Of a DNA stretch of 14,472 nucleotides, positions 1 through 9,355 are shown piece after piece (within the stretch, counting starts at the first letter, position 1; the number at the start of each line of letters is the position of its first letter). A program made the translations under genes and the position numbers. The DNA comes from Oehlia diaphana. Its lineage: Eukaryota; Glomeromycota; Glomeromycetes; Glomerales; Glomeraceae. The notes beneath the pieces are model-generated. The model was not told the origin of the DNA, ran no database searches, and worked only from the letters and a program-made list of their open reading frames with translations. Location: positions 7,384 to 21,855 of the forward strand of contig QZLH01001849.1 of the NCBI GenBank assembly GCA_003833135.1. Direction: 5' to 3'.

Positions 1-580
1 ATTATTATAAATTCTTGATTGACACTGCGCCACAAAATTTCCAATTTCTTCCATGCTATTACTAATCATTGACGTCATGTGACATGTGGTTTTAGGTGTC
101 ATAAAAAAATTTTACGATTTTACATAACCCGGAAAAATACACATATGCATGATCGAAATACCTACTTAGTAACATACAGGCAAGTTTAATGTTGGTCAGC
201 ATTAATTTGGTTTCATTTAGATTACCCTGTATAAGTTAATTTGAATTATATAAAATGTAAAATGGCTGTGTCAAATCTATTACATAGAAATTAGAAAATT
301 TAGTCGCCGACGTTACTGCATTAAAAAATTTGCTTAAATCGTTGGTTGTTTAAATTACATTTTTTTTATGATCATTTATTATACTTATATGATCATTACT
401 ATTTATACTTTTTTTTTATTAATATTATAATAATTATATAAAACAACCTATTATAATATAGACGTAAACATCTGTTAATAAAGCATCTATCTAAAATAAA
501 CTATATTAATAAAATTAATCTAAAATACTAAAATTAGAAGCATAATTAGAAGATCTAAACATAACTAAAGTGTAATATTT
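1..580. other. AT-rich intergenic DNA, no gene seen
   Basis: No open reading frame of useful length or recognisable protein was found on either strand. The stretch is AT-rich with T runs near 361 and 410. A perfect CRE-type palindrome TGACGTCA lies at 70-77, followed by a CATGTGACATGT-like stretch, but no gene is placed to use it. A 17-base string beginning ACTGCGCC (24-40) recurs in altered form at 2019-2035 and near 5539, so part of this region may be old repeat. Confidence 0.6.
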
Positions 581-1124
581 TCACAAATCTTCTATACCTA
601 TTTCATACCAGATACTTTTAGCTACTATATCGTTATTGATATAATACCCTGTCGATCTTTTTAAAGCATCATAAATAAAGAGTTTTCTTTTTTTCTCATC
701 ATGACCCAAACTAGGCAACGAAGATTGATGTAATTTACTCGCTTTTTTCATCTGTTTCATTATGCCCTGTCTTAATTCCCATGCACTAAAACTTTTACAT
801 CGTTCACTCCACATGAATTTTTCTAGCCATATCATGTATGTCCTCTACAAAACTTGCTATAGCATCTTTAAAAATTTTATCCTCTATCTCTAGAAACAAC
901 CTTTCGTTAACTATGCTTTTAATAGCTTCATGAAATATTCTACCGTTAAATACCACTTTTAACTTTTCATTCAAAATGTGTAATAGACGTGCATGATAAT
1001 TATAATAAATCCTAAAATCCTTCTCATCTAACTTAGTGTTTAAAGATTCAAAAGCTGCATTAATTATTTGAATAATGGACGTATCTGCCTGACTACATAT
1101 CCAAATATGTGTCCATGTTTCATA
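581..1124 (-). pseudogene. Decayed 3' end of a LINE-like retroelement ORF (RNase H/C-terminal region)
   Basis: Two overlapping minus-strand open frames form one coding remnant. The upstream frame runs from 1124, just after an in-frame TAG at 1125-1127, down to a TGA at 804-806. It begins YETWTHIWICSQ and continues as a helical, Lys/Glu-rich segment. The downstream frame (835-581) contains RCKSFSAWE and a Lys-rich end, terminating GIEDL. The frame must change between about 845 and 807, where an A5 run (818-822, T on the plus strand) would restore phase if one base shorter. A tryptophan-rich 'W-H-W-C' segment followed by an 'RC....WE' motif is what I remember at the C-termini of Rhizophagus non-LTR retroelement polyproteins. 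That family assignment is from memory. No RT or endonuclease core is present, so this is a 5'-truncated copy, as is usual for LINEs. It could instead be a fragment of an unrelated lineage-specific gene. Confidence 0.5.
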
Positions 1125-2229
1125 CTATTTATACTTTCAAAACGTGATAATCCAAATTCCAAAGTAAAATTTTAAAATGAAAAAACAAATTTTGGAAAAT
1201 GGATTATATAAACGGTAATGTAAACAAAGTTTATAGTTAGTGCTATTATTAACGTTAATAATTTGATAAATTTTAGCCTAAAGCATACTTAATAAGTTCA
1301 AAAATCCCATAATAAAAATATATCATAATTCAATGGAGACGAAATTATGTTAATGAATCCATAATAAATAATAATAAAATTTAAAATATAATTATTATTA
1401 TCAGTTATGTCATATTAATTCGAAATTTTACTATAGTATAATTAACAACTTTGTAGTACGAGTTAATAAAATTTTTATATTTAAAAACTAAAATTATAAT
1501 TTTAATTAATTAAGTAATACTAACAATAAAAAAAAAAAAAAAAAAATTGTAAAACACAATACGGGAATCTTTAAATAATAAAAACATAACATCTTCAATT
1601 TCAATTCTTTGTCAAATTAATTCTAAAGATTAGATGTAGGATTTGTTAGTAGGAAATCAACCTATTTGATAGAACAAACTTTTCAATATGGATTAATTTC
1701 TTGCTTTTATTATAAATAATCATTTAAGTTATTATTTTATTATTTAACTAGCTTTTATTAAATTATGATTGGTTCTAATGATTTAATTATTTATTATAAT
1801 GATGTTATTACAATTAATTGACGGGAGAATGCTATAAATTTCGCGAAAGTATCGTATATGAAATTTTTTATAGATATAAAAATATGATAGTAAATAAATT
1901 TTAATTACAATATTCATGGATTAATCAGTGGATTAAAAGCATAATATTCAATTTATATTTATCACATCTTGGATGTTTTTATTGCAGAATAAAGATTATA
2001 CAGGTCATTAATGAAAAAACTGCGCCATAAAATTATTTATGATAAGTAAATTTTTTTTTTGTAATAATATGATTATAATGAAAATTGTCTTTATTAATAA
2101 CAAAGTAAAATAACAAATATAAAAGTAAAAAAAAAATTTCAAAACAATAAAAGATAGTAGTAAACAAATATCAAAATATTACAGGTGTTACTAGACAAGT
2201 TACAGTAAATTTTAAAATAAGTGAAACTA
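1125..2229. other. AT-rich intergenic DNA
   Basis: No gene is supported. The region contains a 19-base A run at 1528-1546 and many short A/T tracts. On the minus strand the stretch nearest 2229 is the 3' flank of the gene at 2230-2652. A variant of the ACTGCGCC string lies at 2019-2035. Confidence 0.6.
2090..2095 (-). terminator. Candidate polyadenylation signal AATAAA
   Basis: AATAAA is read on the minus strand about 135 bases beyond the stop of the 140-residue gene at 2230-2652. In DNA this AT-rich the hexamer is common by chance, so only its position supports the call. Confidence 0.3.
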
Positions 2230-2652
2230 TTAAAACAATTTTCCCAAATCAAATGAAATTTCTCCAAAAGGAAGACTAACACCTATTTCTTTGCCAAGTT
2301 TAAAACCAATACCTGCAACCTTAGCCTCTACACCATTGGAGCCAATTGATCCACCAGTGTCAGCACTGAGACCAATTTTTGATTTAAGGCCTCCTACTTC
2401 AAGATCTACTAAATCATAACGTGCTTCAACTTTAGCTTTGAGGCCATCAATAGCATTTGCTGCAGCTTTTGCTCCAACTCCTGCACTTAAAAGTTTAAGA
2501 TCTCCAACATCATCACAGTATCTGTATGCTGAAGTACCATACTTTGCTTCTGCGGATGCGCCAAACGAATCACTCTTTACTCCAGCTGAGGCTTCTGTGC
2601 AAAATAGATGATTGTTACCATCCTGATAGGCTCGAATAGATTCTTTATACAT
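2230..2652 (-). CDS. Uncharacterised Ala/Gly-rich 140-residue protein
   Basis: This is an intact, intronless frame with ATG at 2652-2650 and TAA at 2232-2230. It is much richer in G and C than its flanks. After an N-terminus of about 20 residues with no signal peptide, residues 21-80 are short amphipathic Ala/Gly/Lys stretches (ASAGVK, GASAEAKYG, SAGVGAKAAANA). Residues 90-140 form a Gly-punctuated segment with DTGGSIGSNGVEAKVAGIG (98-116) and a hydrophobic end with SLPFGEISFDLG. Alternating small and charged residues with regular glycines suggest a beta-rich repetitive fold. The pattern 'DTG.SIG..GVEAK..G.G' matches a family I recall as uncharacterised in many eukaryotes, including Rhizophagus; I know no established function. 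No membrane segment is seen. Only two cysteines (18 and 46) are present. Regulation appears independent: a TATA-like box lies about 100 bases upstream of the ATG. Confidence 0.82.
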   Translation of the reverse strand: MYKESIRAYQDGNNHLFCTEASAGVKSDSFGASAEAKYGTSAYRYCDDVGDLKLLSAGVGAKAAANAIDGLKAKVEARYDLVDLEVGGLKSKIGLSADTGGSIGSNGVEAKVAGIGFKLGKEIGVSLPFGEISFDLGKLF

Positions 2653-2746
2653 CGCGATAATGAAGCTTGGATTATTTTAGTTATTTTTTTAAGAGTGAAA
2701 TGTTTTTTTGAAACTTTTAGTCTGAAAGGGATTCGGATTTGATATG

Positions 2747-2754
2747 CCTTTATA
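2747..2754 (-). promoter_or_regulatory. Possible TATA box of the 2230-2652 gene
   Basis: TATAAAGG is read on the minus strand about 95-100 bases before the ATG at 2652. This spacing resembles the TATAAATA placed about 104 bases before the kinase-Sel1 start. The background is AT-rich, so the support is weak. Confidence 0.35.
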
Positions 2755-2759
2755 TTAAA

Positions 2760-3805
2760 AAATTATCTCATATCGAACATTTAGATTGAACCATTTACAA
2801 CCCAATTTAGTATAATAAAACGGGTTATATTAAATTTTCAAAAATCATTTAAGACCAATTTAGCATACCAGCTGAACAAACCGTTTAATGATACATTTTT
2901 CATCTTCTGATCCAAATTTTTGATTATTCATCTGAATAATGTATAAATTGTTAACATAAATGTGTTCTATACCGTTTTTTCTTAAAAAATTTATACAAAT
3001 TAAACCTTCTATGAAAAAATCTAAATATAACATAATGAAAAGTTTTAATAGAATAGATACGTATATAATATAAGAAAGGTTTAAGACCATTAATTGCATA
3101 GTGTGACAGTATATCTATTTGGTGGATTTATTAAATTTGTTTATTTGTAATTATGCAATCAATTCATTATTACTATAAAAGCTTTAACATTTTTGTTCGT
3201 CAATGAATTTTGAACGATAAATCAAGCTTAGTATTCATCAAAAAATAATAATGCTTGTTTAGGTTTCAAAAATACAATGTTAAAATTGAACAATAAATTG
3301 TATTTGACGGTCTTAAATGATGATTGTCCGGAGCTGAGGCGGATGAATTATACTTCTTAGAAATAAAGTTCATCTGTTTTATTCATTTCTTAAATTTCTT
3401 AAATTGATTTCCAAAAAATGACACAAAATATGTATTTCAAAAGAATTTGAAATTTTTTTGTAATTTTACGTGGAAATGTGACCTAGATTCCAAAATAGGA
3501 TAACAATCTTTTAGCTGCAGTAATTGATATAAATTTAACCAAATATGAAAATTAATGATTGAAAGATAGATCGTAATAATGGCGTGTGAATTCGTGATCT
3601 ACAATTTCAATGGCCTATAATGATATCACCAAATTTATCTAATTTATTGCTATATATATACACCAGGTAATCTACAAATCCAATCAGAAAGCTCAAATTG
3701 ATGGTACCGACTTTTTTGTTTTTGTGTTACATTGCAGAGACTCATAATAAACTACGTAAAAAAAAAACTATTTAAAATTCTTTATTAAACATACGTTCAA
3801 ATATA
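2760..3805. other. Gene-poor AT-rich DNA
   Basis: No gene is supported. A minus-strand frame at 2860-3099 would encode a Leu/Ile/Phe-rich peptide, but its composition is what AT-rich noncoding DNA gives by chance. A stretch at 3229-3273 is similar to one at 4985-5033, suggesting an old dispersed repeat. A TA dinucleotide run begins at 3801 and leads into the inverted-repeat element. Confidence 0.55.
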
Positions 3806-3857
3806 TATATATATATATGTTGTGCGTCAGATGTCGATTTGCGTCAGATGACAACTG
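3806..3857 (+). repeat. Left terminal inverted repeat of the MITE-like element
   Basis: TA run followed by GTTGTGCGTCAG and a second GCGTCAGATGACA. It pairs with 4143-4194 with two mismatches in the 39-base core. The motif TGCGTCAGATG occurs twice in tandem within the arm. Confidence 0.8.
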
Positions 3858-4142
3858 CATATTTTAAAGAAGGAAATTTCCACCAATATGAATCCGAACA
3901 TGTTGAAATTTTAGCATTATATAAGACTGAAAAATTTTATGTTTAATCGTAGCTAAAATTTTGATTAACATTATCTGCGATATACAGTATAATTCAGCAT
4001 TAATGGTATTTACTTGAAATTTTCAGGATATACACAAATAATTATGACGCACAGATTTACTTATAAAATAAAAGACAACTTAATTAATAAATAAAAATGT
4101 TTACTTATAAGAAACTATTCAAAATTGGTATCTGACGCACGT

Positions 4143-4194
4143 CAGCTGTCATCTGACGCAAATCGACACCTGACGCACAACATATATATATATA
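4143..4194 (-). repeat. Right terminal inverted repeat of the MITE-like element
   Basis: Reverse complement of 3806-3857. The adjoining inner flank (4133-4142) holds one more TGACGCA, so the right side is longer in motif copies than the left. Confidence 0.8.
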
Positions 4195-5904
4195 TTTTTA
4201 AAAAAAGAGACAATTTTGAATAAAAGTATTTTACTGCTTTATTATTAAAAATATGTTACAAAGTATAAGAATTTTTATGTGTAAATTAAATGTTTATACA
4301 TCGATAAAAATAGTAATAACTCGATGTGGCTTTGTAAGGGTCACAATAACTATTTTTCTTATTAAATTTTAGAAACAAGAGATTGAGAGAGGATTTATTT
4401 GATTTAGAACCAAAAAAAGAAAATGACAAAAAAAAAAAAAAAGTGGTGAGTTTATTATTTGTTGCCAATTATTTTTTTTCAATTTAATATTTCAATATTT
4501 AATCATTTTAATTAAAACAACGTCTCAGCATCGTACTGTAATCTCTGTCTGTATATGATTTTTTCATTTATGGCCCAATTTGGAATAACATCAGCAGAAT
4601 GGATTGTTTAATGAAATATATTTTGTCACCTGATTACATTATATGTGGCTGACTTATCTGACTAATGTGAGAAAAAAAATATCGTTAAAAACGTATTTAT
4701 ACTTTTTTTTTCTTAAAACCCTTCATATGTACATCTGACTGTCCTATTAGTGTGAATGATGGACTATATACAACTTGATTTAGAAATATGACGAGGCTTT
4801 ATTTGGAATGGACTTATACAAAATCTTATGAGAATATATCAGTACTGTACAATTTGTTTACTTTCTAAGAAAATAAACATTAAAGTTCAGTTTCAATCAC
4901 AATTTAATTATACTTCTATCAATCAAATCTTTCAGTTTTGCGGACCAATCTAAGCCATCAAGTTAATCTGATAAAGAAAATAAACTTAGTATTCATAAAA
5001 GAAAGAAATTTTTTGCTTAGATTTCAAAAATATTAATCCTATTACTGCCCTATTTACTTTAGGTTTTTCACTTAGTTGCTAATTATAGAATTAATCGATA
5101 AAGTTATTTTCTCCAGAAATCTTGTGCCATGTTGTTTGTCTTTATTTGTAAATGGTCAAATATTATTTGTTACACGTTAATATCGTCAATTTTGGTAATT
5201 ACCCCAGTCATGGGAAAATCCAAATCTATGGAGTTCGCAAATTCATGTGCTTTTATATCAAAATAATTACCACAGCTGGGAAAATTGAATTTTTTTTTTT
5301 TTTACTATTTTTTTTAATCTAATTAAAAAAAATGGATTTTTTTTTACGTACAATTTGCGAGAAATAATTTTTAAAATTTTTAATACAAAATTCAAATTTT
5401 TTTTTTTATTTTAAAAAAAGTATTGTAACAATCACAAAGATGTAAACATAATAATTTATAGAGAATACTATATTAATATATCCTTATTATTGATCCTTAT
5501 AATTGGGAATTTTTTTTAGTTAACGCTAAGGTTAAAAAACTGCGACCAAAGGCCACAAAATTTGAGTAATAAAATTCAACTTTTTTTAATAAATATAGTA
5601 CGTACCACTTGTTTAATCGCGTTTAATGATATACATAATTTAACATACTTCAACGTATTAACGATAGTTTTTGATGATTTAAACTTGTGAAAATAGATTT
5701 TTAATTTATCTATCAAACTATAATTAGTTTAAAATGCAAAAAAGAATTTTTTTTTTTTTTTTTCAGAATAACACTGTAGTATGACAATGATGAATTTACT
5801 TAATTTCAATTCTAATAAAATTTCATAAATATCTATTTGTTGTTCCCATAATTAATAAAAATTTTGTAAACTGGGAAAATTAGAGTTTATGATATTTATT
5901 TTAT
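4195..5904. other. Gene-poor AT-rich DNA with homopolymers
   Basis: No gene is supported on either strand. The short minus-strand frame near 4286-4468 is Phe/Ser/Asn-rich and is read through an A run. A and T runs lie near 4428, 5290 and 5745. GGTAATTACC is a perfect 10-base palindrome at 5194-5203, and a similar AATTACC...CAG...GGGAAAAT string recurs at 5265-5285. 4985-5033 resembles 3229-3273. This looks like decayed repeat DNA. Confidence 0.5.
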
Positions 5905-6232
5905 GTGAAGTCAGTGAGACCATCAAGAAGAACATAGTTCGATAGATGTAAAGAACGTTCAACATAAGGTCTATCATCCATCAGTAAAGGCTCGACGGAC
6001 CCTATCTTCTAATTATAATTGTCCGAGACTATCCCCATACCACTACCAGCAAAGAGATCAGTGTGTAAACGTAACTGTAAAAATTAGAAGCCGTGGCAAT
6101 TTAACTACAAAAAGAGAAAAATCCGTATTTTTCTTTCAGCCAATAAACGGGCTGCCACCTGTAAATACTGTCAGAGGTGGAATGATTCACACTATTCAAA
6201 TTGTTTGTAAAATAAGGGGCAAAAAAAAATAT
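5905..6232 (+). pseudogene. GC-richer island, possible decayed transposase end with zinc knuckle
   Basis: Base composition rises sharply compared with the flanks. One plus-strand frame is open from 6088 to a TAA at 6208-6210. It is Lys/Arg-rich and ends with C-K-Y-C-Q-R-W-N-D-S-H-Y-S-N-C, a CX2CX6HX3C arrangement (Cys codons at 6160, 6169 and 6202, His at 6190). A basic stretch followed by a terminal 'CxxC....H(Y)xxxC' knuckle is typical of MULE/SWIM-type transposases and of some retroelement Gag proteins. Upstream in the same frame there are several stops, so any gene is degenerate. A different plus frame, ending at the TGA at 6232-6234, is open for about 105 codons but matches nothing I know. 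The assignment is tentative; composition is the firmest observation. Confidence 0.35.
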
Positions 6233-6234
6233 TG

Positions 6235-6944
6235 ATGTAGTAAAATATAACTACTGGGGTAAAAATTATTTTGTTATATATACATATAAAAGAATATATA
6301 ACTAAATTAAAAGTTTCTAGTCAAACTATATTTGGAGTTTATGATAATTTTTGTTTACTATCATATTCATCATATTCATCGATATCACATGACAATTCCT
6401 ATGATAACGAAATTTATAAATGATAACACATTTAAGTAAAAAAATTTTTTTTATATATGATAATAATTAATAATTAAATCATCCAATTTAATTTTTACGA
6501 TTTATATTCAAAAGAAAGTCCAGCCATTCTACTAGGATTATTCTATTTAAGTAAAAGTAGTTAATTTATTACAGGGCTGGGTTAGAAATTATTAACTTGA
6601 ATAATATCATTATATAAATTTTTGCAAATAATTTTAGTTAATTTATTATTATCAAAGCATATATTGACTAAAATGATTAAATATTGACTTACCCCATTTG
6701 CGAAAATTTTTTATTCTCTGATTGTTTCATTTATGCCGATCAATTGTAACCCAGGTTTATACTATACTATTTATAGAAATTTTTATGAATGTTACACATG
6801 TTTCACAAGAGTTTATTTGCGAATAAATTTACCCGAACTCCGTTACTTTTTTTTTTCTTTTACGCTTCATTTATTAAAGTAACGTTATTTGTTATCTTTG
6901 AATTTAATAGATAGATTGCACCCTGTATATACAACCCAAATCGT
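6235..6944. other. AT-rich 5' flank of the broken kinase gene
   Basis: No gene is seen. The region contains the upstream DNA of the kinase that starts at 6945. TATATA at 6926-6931 lies only about 14 bases before the ATG, which is too close for a normal TATA box. No clear promoter element was identified. Confidence 0.5.
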
Positions 6945-8878
6945 ATGGAAATATCAAAAATGAATTCTAAAGAAAATCTTAAAAGTTTATGGAAGGAATA
7001 CAATAATATATATCAGGTAAAAACAGTTCACTATATCATTATTATTGATAACATTATTATTTTTTAAATAGTAATAGTTTTTATTTTTAATTATTTATTA
7101 TAAAAGGAACATGTCATTACAAATTCTACTATAGATTCAACCACTGAATTAATAGAAGAGGCAGATTATAAAGTAGTTTATTTGAATGACTTAGAAAAAA
7201 GAAAACAAGTGTATGGAATATGTGGAGAATGTAATGAACCTGGCACAGGATATCATTGGTGTCAACCTTGTAATGCTAAAAGATTTAAGGATAACTTTAA
7301 AAATTGGACTAGTGGAAATAAAGATATTGATGAATTTATACAACAGTCACAACTTAATGCTGTGTATTTTACAAAATATCTTGAATGGATACCTTTTGAA
7401 AATTTTAAAAATATTACTTATATTACCAAAGGTGGATTTGGTAAAATTTATTCAGCTGAATGGCCTGAAGGATGTATTTGTTCTTGGGATATTGAAAATC
7501 AAAAATGGAAAATGTATGATAATATTAAAGTTGCATTAAAAAGTTTTTCTTGTTTAAATACAGAATTCTTAAATGAGGTAATTAAAATTAGAAATGTAAT
7601 CTATTTACTTGATTTATTTATGTATTATTTATATATTTATTGAAAATTTTTCACTTTTCATTATTTTATTAGATTAAATCTCATCTTCAGATTTATCTTT
7701 TTGATGTTATTCAATGTTTTGGAATAACTTAAGATCCAAACACTAAAGATTATATGATGGTTTTATATTATTGTGAAAATGGAAATTTGAGAAATTATTA
7801 TATGAATAATGAATCAACTTATGGTTTCAAAATTATTTATTTAAAGCATATTGCAAGAGGACTTCTAGATATTCATAATGCTGGAAAAATTCATAAAGAT
7901 TTTCATTCAGGAAATATTTTAAATGACAGCAGCTATCTATATATAAGTGATTTAGGAATGTGCCAACCAGCAAATAATGAAAAGCAATCAGTTAAACAAG
8001 AAGGAATTTATGGAGTATTACCTTATATAGCACCAGAAGTTTTACGTAGATATCAATATACAAAAGCATCTGATATTTATTCATTTGGAATAATAATAAA
8101 TGAATATATATCTGAAGAAATCCTTATAATAATATTCCTCATAATCATGCTTTAGCTATTAAAATATGTAAAGGACTTAGACCAAATATTTTTAAATATA
8201 CACCAAAATTACTTGCAGATTTGATTACTAAATGTTGGGATGCTAAAGCAGAAAATAGACCAACTGCTAAAGAGTTGTATCAAGAATATAAAATTGGATA
8301 ATGAAATTAATTATAGTTATGATAGTGATACTGAATCTCAAGTAAATGAAGATAGCAATATTAAATTTCAATAGGTAAATGAATATGATGATAAGATTAA
8401 ATTAAACAGAACAAGTGAAAAAAGATCTAATAACATTCAAACACATCCACAAGCAATTTATACTAGTAGACTTTTAAATTTCAAAAATCTTCCAGAACCA
8501 GTAAATTCAGGTAATTTAATTTAATTACTTTTAATAAAAATTATATTTAATATGTTACTAATAATTGTATATTTTCTATAAACAGGTGCTATTCAATCAA
8601 CATTATGTAAGTAAATTATATTTATGAGTAATTTATATAATTAATAAGATAATGTTTTATTAATAATAATTAAATTGATTTATAGTTTCAGAAGGTTTTG
8701 ATTGCCAATTAGATGAATCAGGTAAGATATTTATTTTTCAATATTTTAATTTATTGTTACTTTATTTATATATATTTATTATTCATTTATTTATTTTATA
8801 GATCATAATGAAATGAATCAAGATGATGAAAATAATATTGAATGTAGTTTTCTTTTTGAATCAGAGAAATTAGCTTAA
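6945..8878 (+). pseudogene. TKL-type protein kinase with CxxC/CxxC N-terminal module, disrupted
   Basis: Exons by splice sites and frame: 6945-7016, 7107-7577, 7673-8510, 8586-8606, 8686-8721, 8802-8878; introns are GT-AG (for example GTAAAA, GTAATT, GTAAGT). Counting the first stop as one position, the start ATG gives a zinc-ribbon-like pair CGEC/CQPC at residues 63-66 and 76-79. The glycine loop GGFGKIY is at 133-139, the beta-3 lysine in VALK at 169, the catalytic loop H-K-D-F-H-S-G-N at 255-262 (HRD changed to HKD), DLG in place of DFG at 274-276, and an APE motif follows. The tail carries IYTSRLLNF, a signature I recall from Rhizophagus kinases, and three tiny exons finish the gene at a TAA (8876-8878). 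Breaks: TAA at 7730-7732 and TAG at 8372-8374 where Gln is expected; one base missing at the A3 run 8118-8120; a shift at the A4 run 8290-8293 that otherwise stops at 8299-8301. Read literally, only about 200 residues are made, ending before the catalytic loop. The family call is strong; whether the gene is dead is likely but not proven. Confidence 0.85.
7203..7256 (+). other. CxxC...CxxC metal-binding-like module upstream of the kinase domain
   Basis: The segment runs from Y-G-I-C-G-E-C to W-C-Q-P-C, then N-A-K-R-F. Two CxxC pairs separated by nine residues would suit a small zinc ribbon. I recall this module ahead of many Rhizophagus TKL-like kinases. Metal binding is inferred from the spacing only. 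Confidence 0.6.
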
Positions 8879-8936
8879 TTAAATAACATTATTAAATTAT
8901 CTTTTTATGTATTTTATGTATGGTATATTGGTTAAA

Positions 8937-8942
8937 AATAAA
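8937..8942 (+). terminator. Candidate polyadenylation signal AATAAA
   Basis: AATAAA lies 59 bases after the final TAA of the first kinase gene, preceded by TATGTATTTTATGTATGG at 8907-8922, a UAUGUA-type efficiency-like context. Its position is sensible, but the hexamer is common in such DNA. Confidence 0.4.
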
Positions 8943-8949
8943 ATTTAAA

Positions 8950-9300
8950 TTGTTATATTTAATAAAAATTATTATTATAAACTAGCAGTAACCTGTTATG
9001 CTGTGCTGGGAATAAAACTTGCTTATCAAGTCAAGAAAAGTAACAATGATATAGTTATATTTTATTTTTTATAGAAATAGGCTTAGTATTGTAATAATAT
9101 TTATTTATAGTATGATTAGATTAGAAGAAGATAAATCTAATAAATTTATATAATTCACATATTTATACTAATAAAAGTGAATTGTGTGTGAATGTTATAT
9201 ATAATATATTATATATGAAAAATTGTTATATATACAAATGTTATTTTTAAATGTGAATTCTATTTATAGAATGACCAGTCTTTTTGGGATCAGATCTACA

Positions 9301-9303
<3 letters not shown>
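8950..9303. other. AT-rich intergenic DNA with a 20-base palindrome
   Basis: No gene is supported. A perfect AT-only palindrome occupies 9197-9216. A slightly GC-richer patch at about 8983-9050 (CTGTTATGCTGTGCTGGG) has no open frame of note. Confidence 0.5.

Positions 9304-9349
<46 letters not shown>
9304..9349. repeat. 46-base poly(T) tract
   Basis: An uninterrupted run of T from 9304 to 9349, by far the longest homopolymer in the window. On the minus strand it reads as poly(A), which could be the tail of a retrocopy whose body lies at higher coordinates, but no recognisable retrocopy follows. It may also be simple slippage expansion, and its length in an assembly is unreliable. Confidence 0.85.

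Positions 9350-9355
<6 letters not shown>

Larger units (their letters stand above)
3806..4194. mobile_element. MITE-like element with long terminal inverted repeats
   Basis: The sequence from 3806 to 3857 is the reverse complement of 4194 to 4143. A 39-base core (3819-3857 against 4181-4143) has two mismatches, and a further 13 bases of alternating TA pair outside it. The interior of about 285 bases is AT-rich and has no protein-coding frame, so the unit is non-autonomous. Both arms carry direct copies of TGCGTCA. Six copies in either orientation occur in the element: 3823-3829, 3840-3846, 4045-4051, 4133-4139, 4154-4160 and 4171-4177. The TA-rich borders would fit TA target-site duplication of the Tc1/mariner type, but the duplication cannot be told from the dinucleotide run. 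The superfamily is therefore unassigned. Confidence 0.75.

Noticed and set aside
2860..3099. 79-codon minus-strand frame, Leu/Ile/Tyr-rich
   Set aside because: Composition matches AT-rich noncoding DNA. There is no motif and no recognisable family, splice site or promoter context.
4286..4468. 60-codon minus-strand frame with Phe and Ser runs
   Set aside because: It is read through A/T homopolymers and shows low-complexity translation only.
7213..7539. 108-codon plus frame inside exon 2 of the first kinase
   Set aside because: It is an out-of-frame shadow; the other frame carries the CxxC pairs, glycine loop and lysine.
9197..9216. Perfect 20-base palindrome as a possible origin or terminator
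   Set aside because: It consists only of A and T in AT-rich DNA, where such palindromes arise easily; no supporting context.
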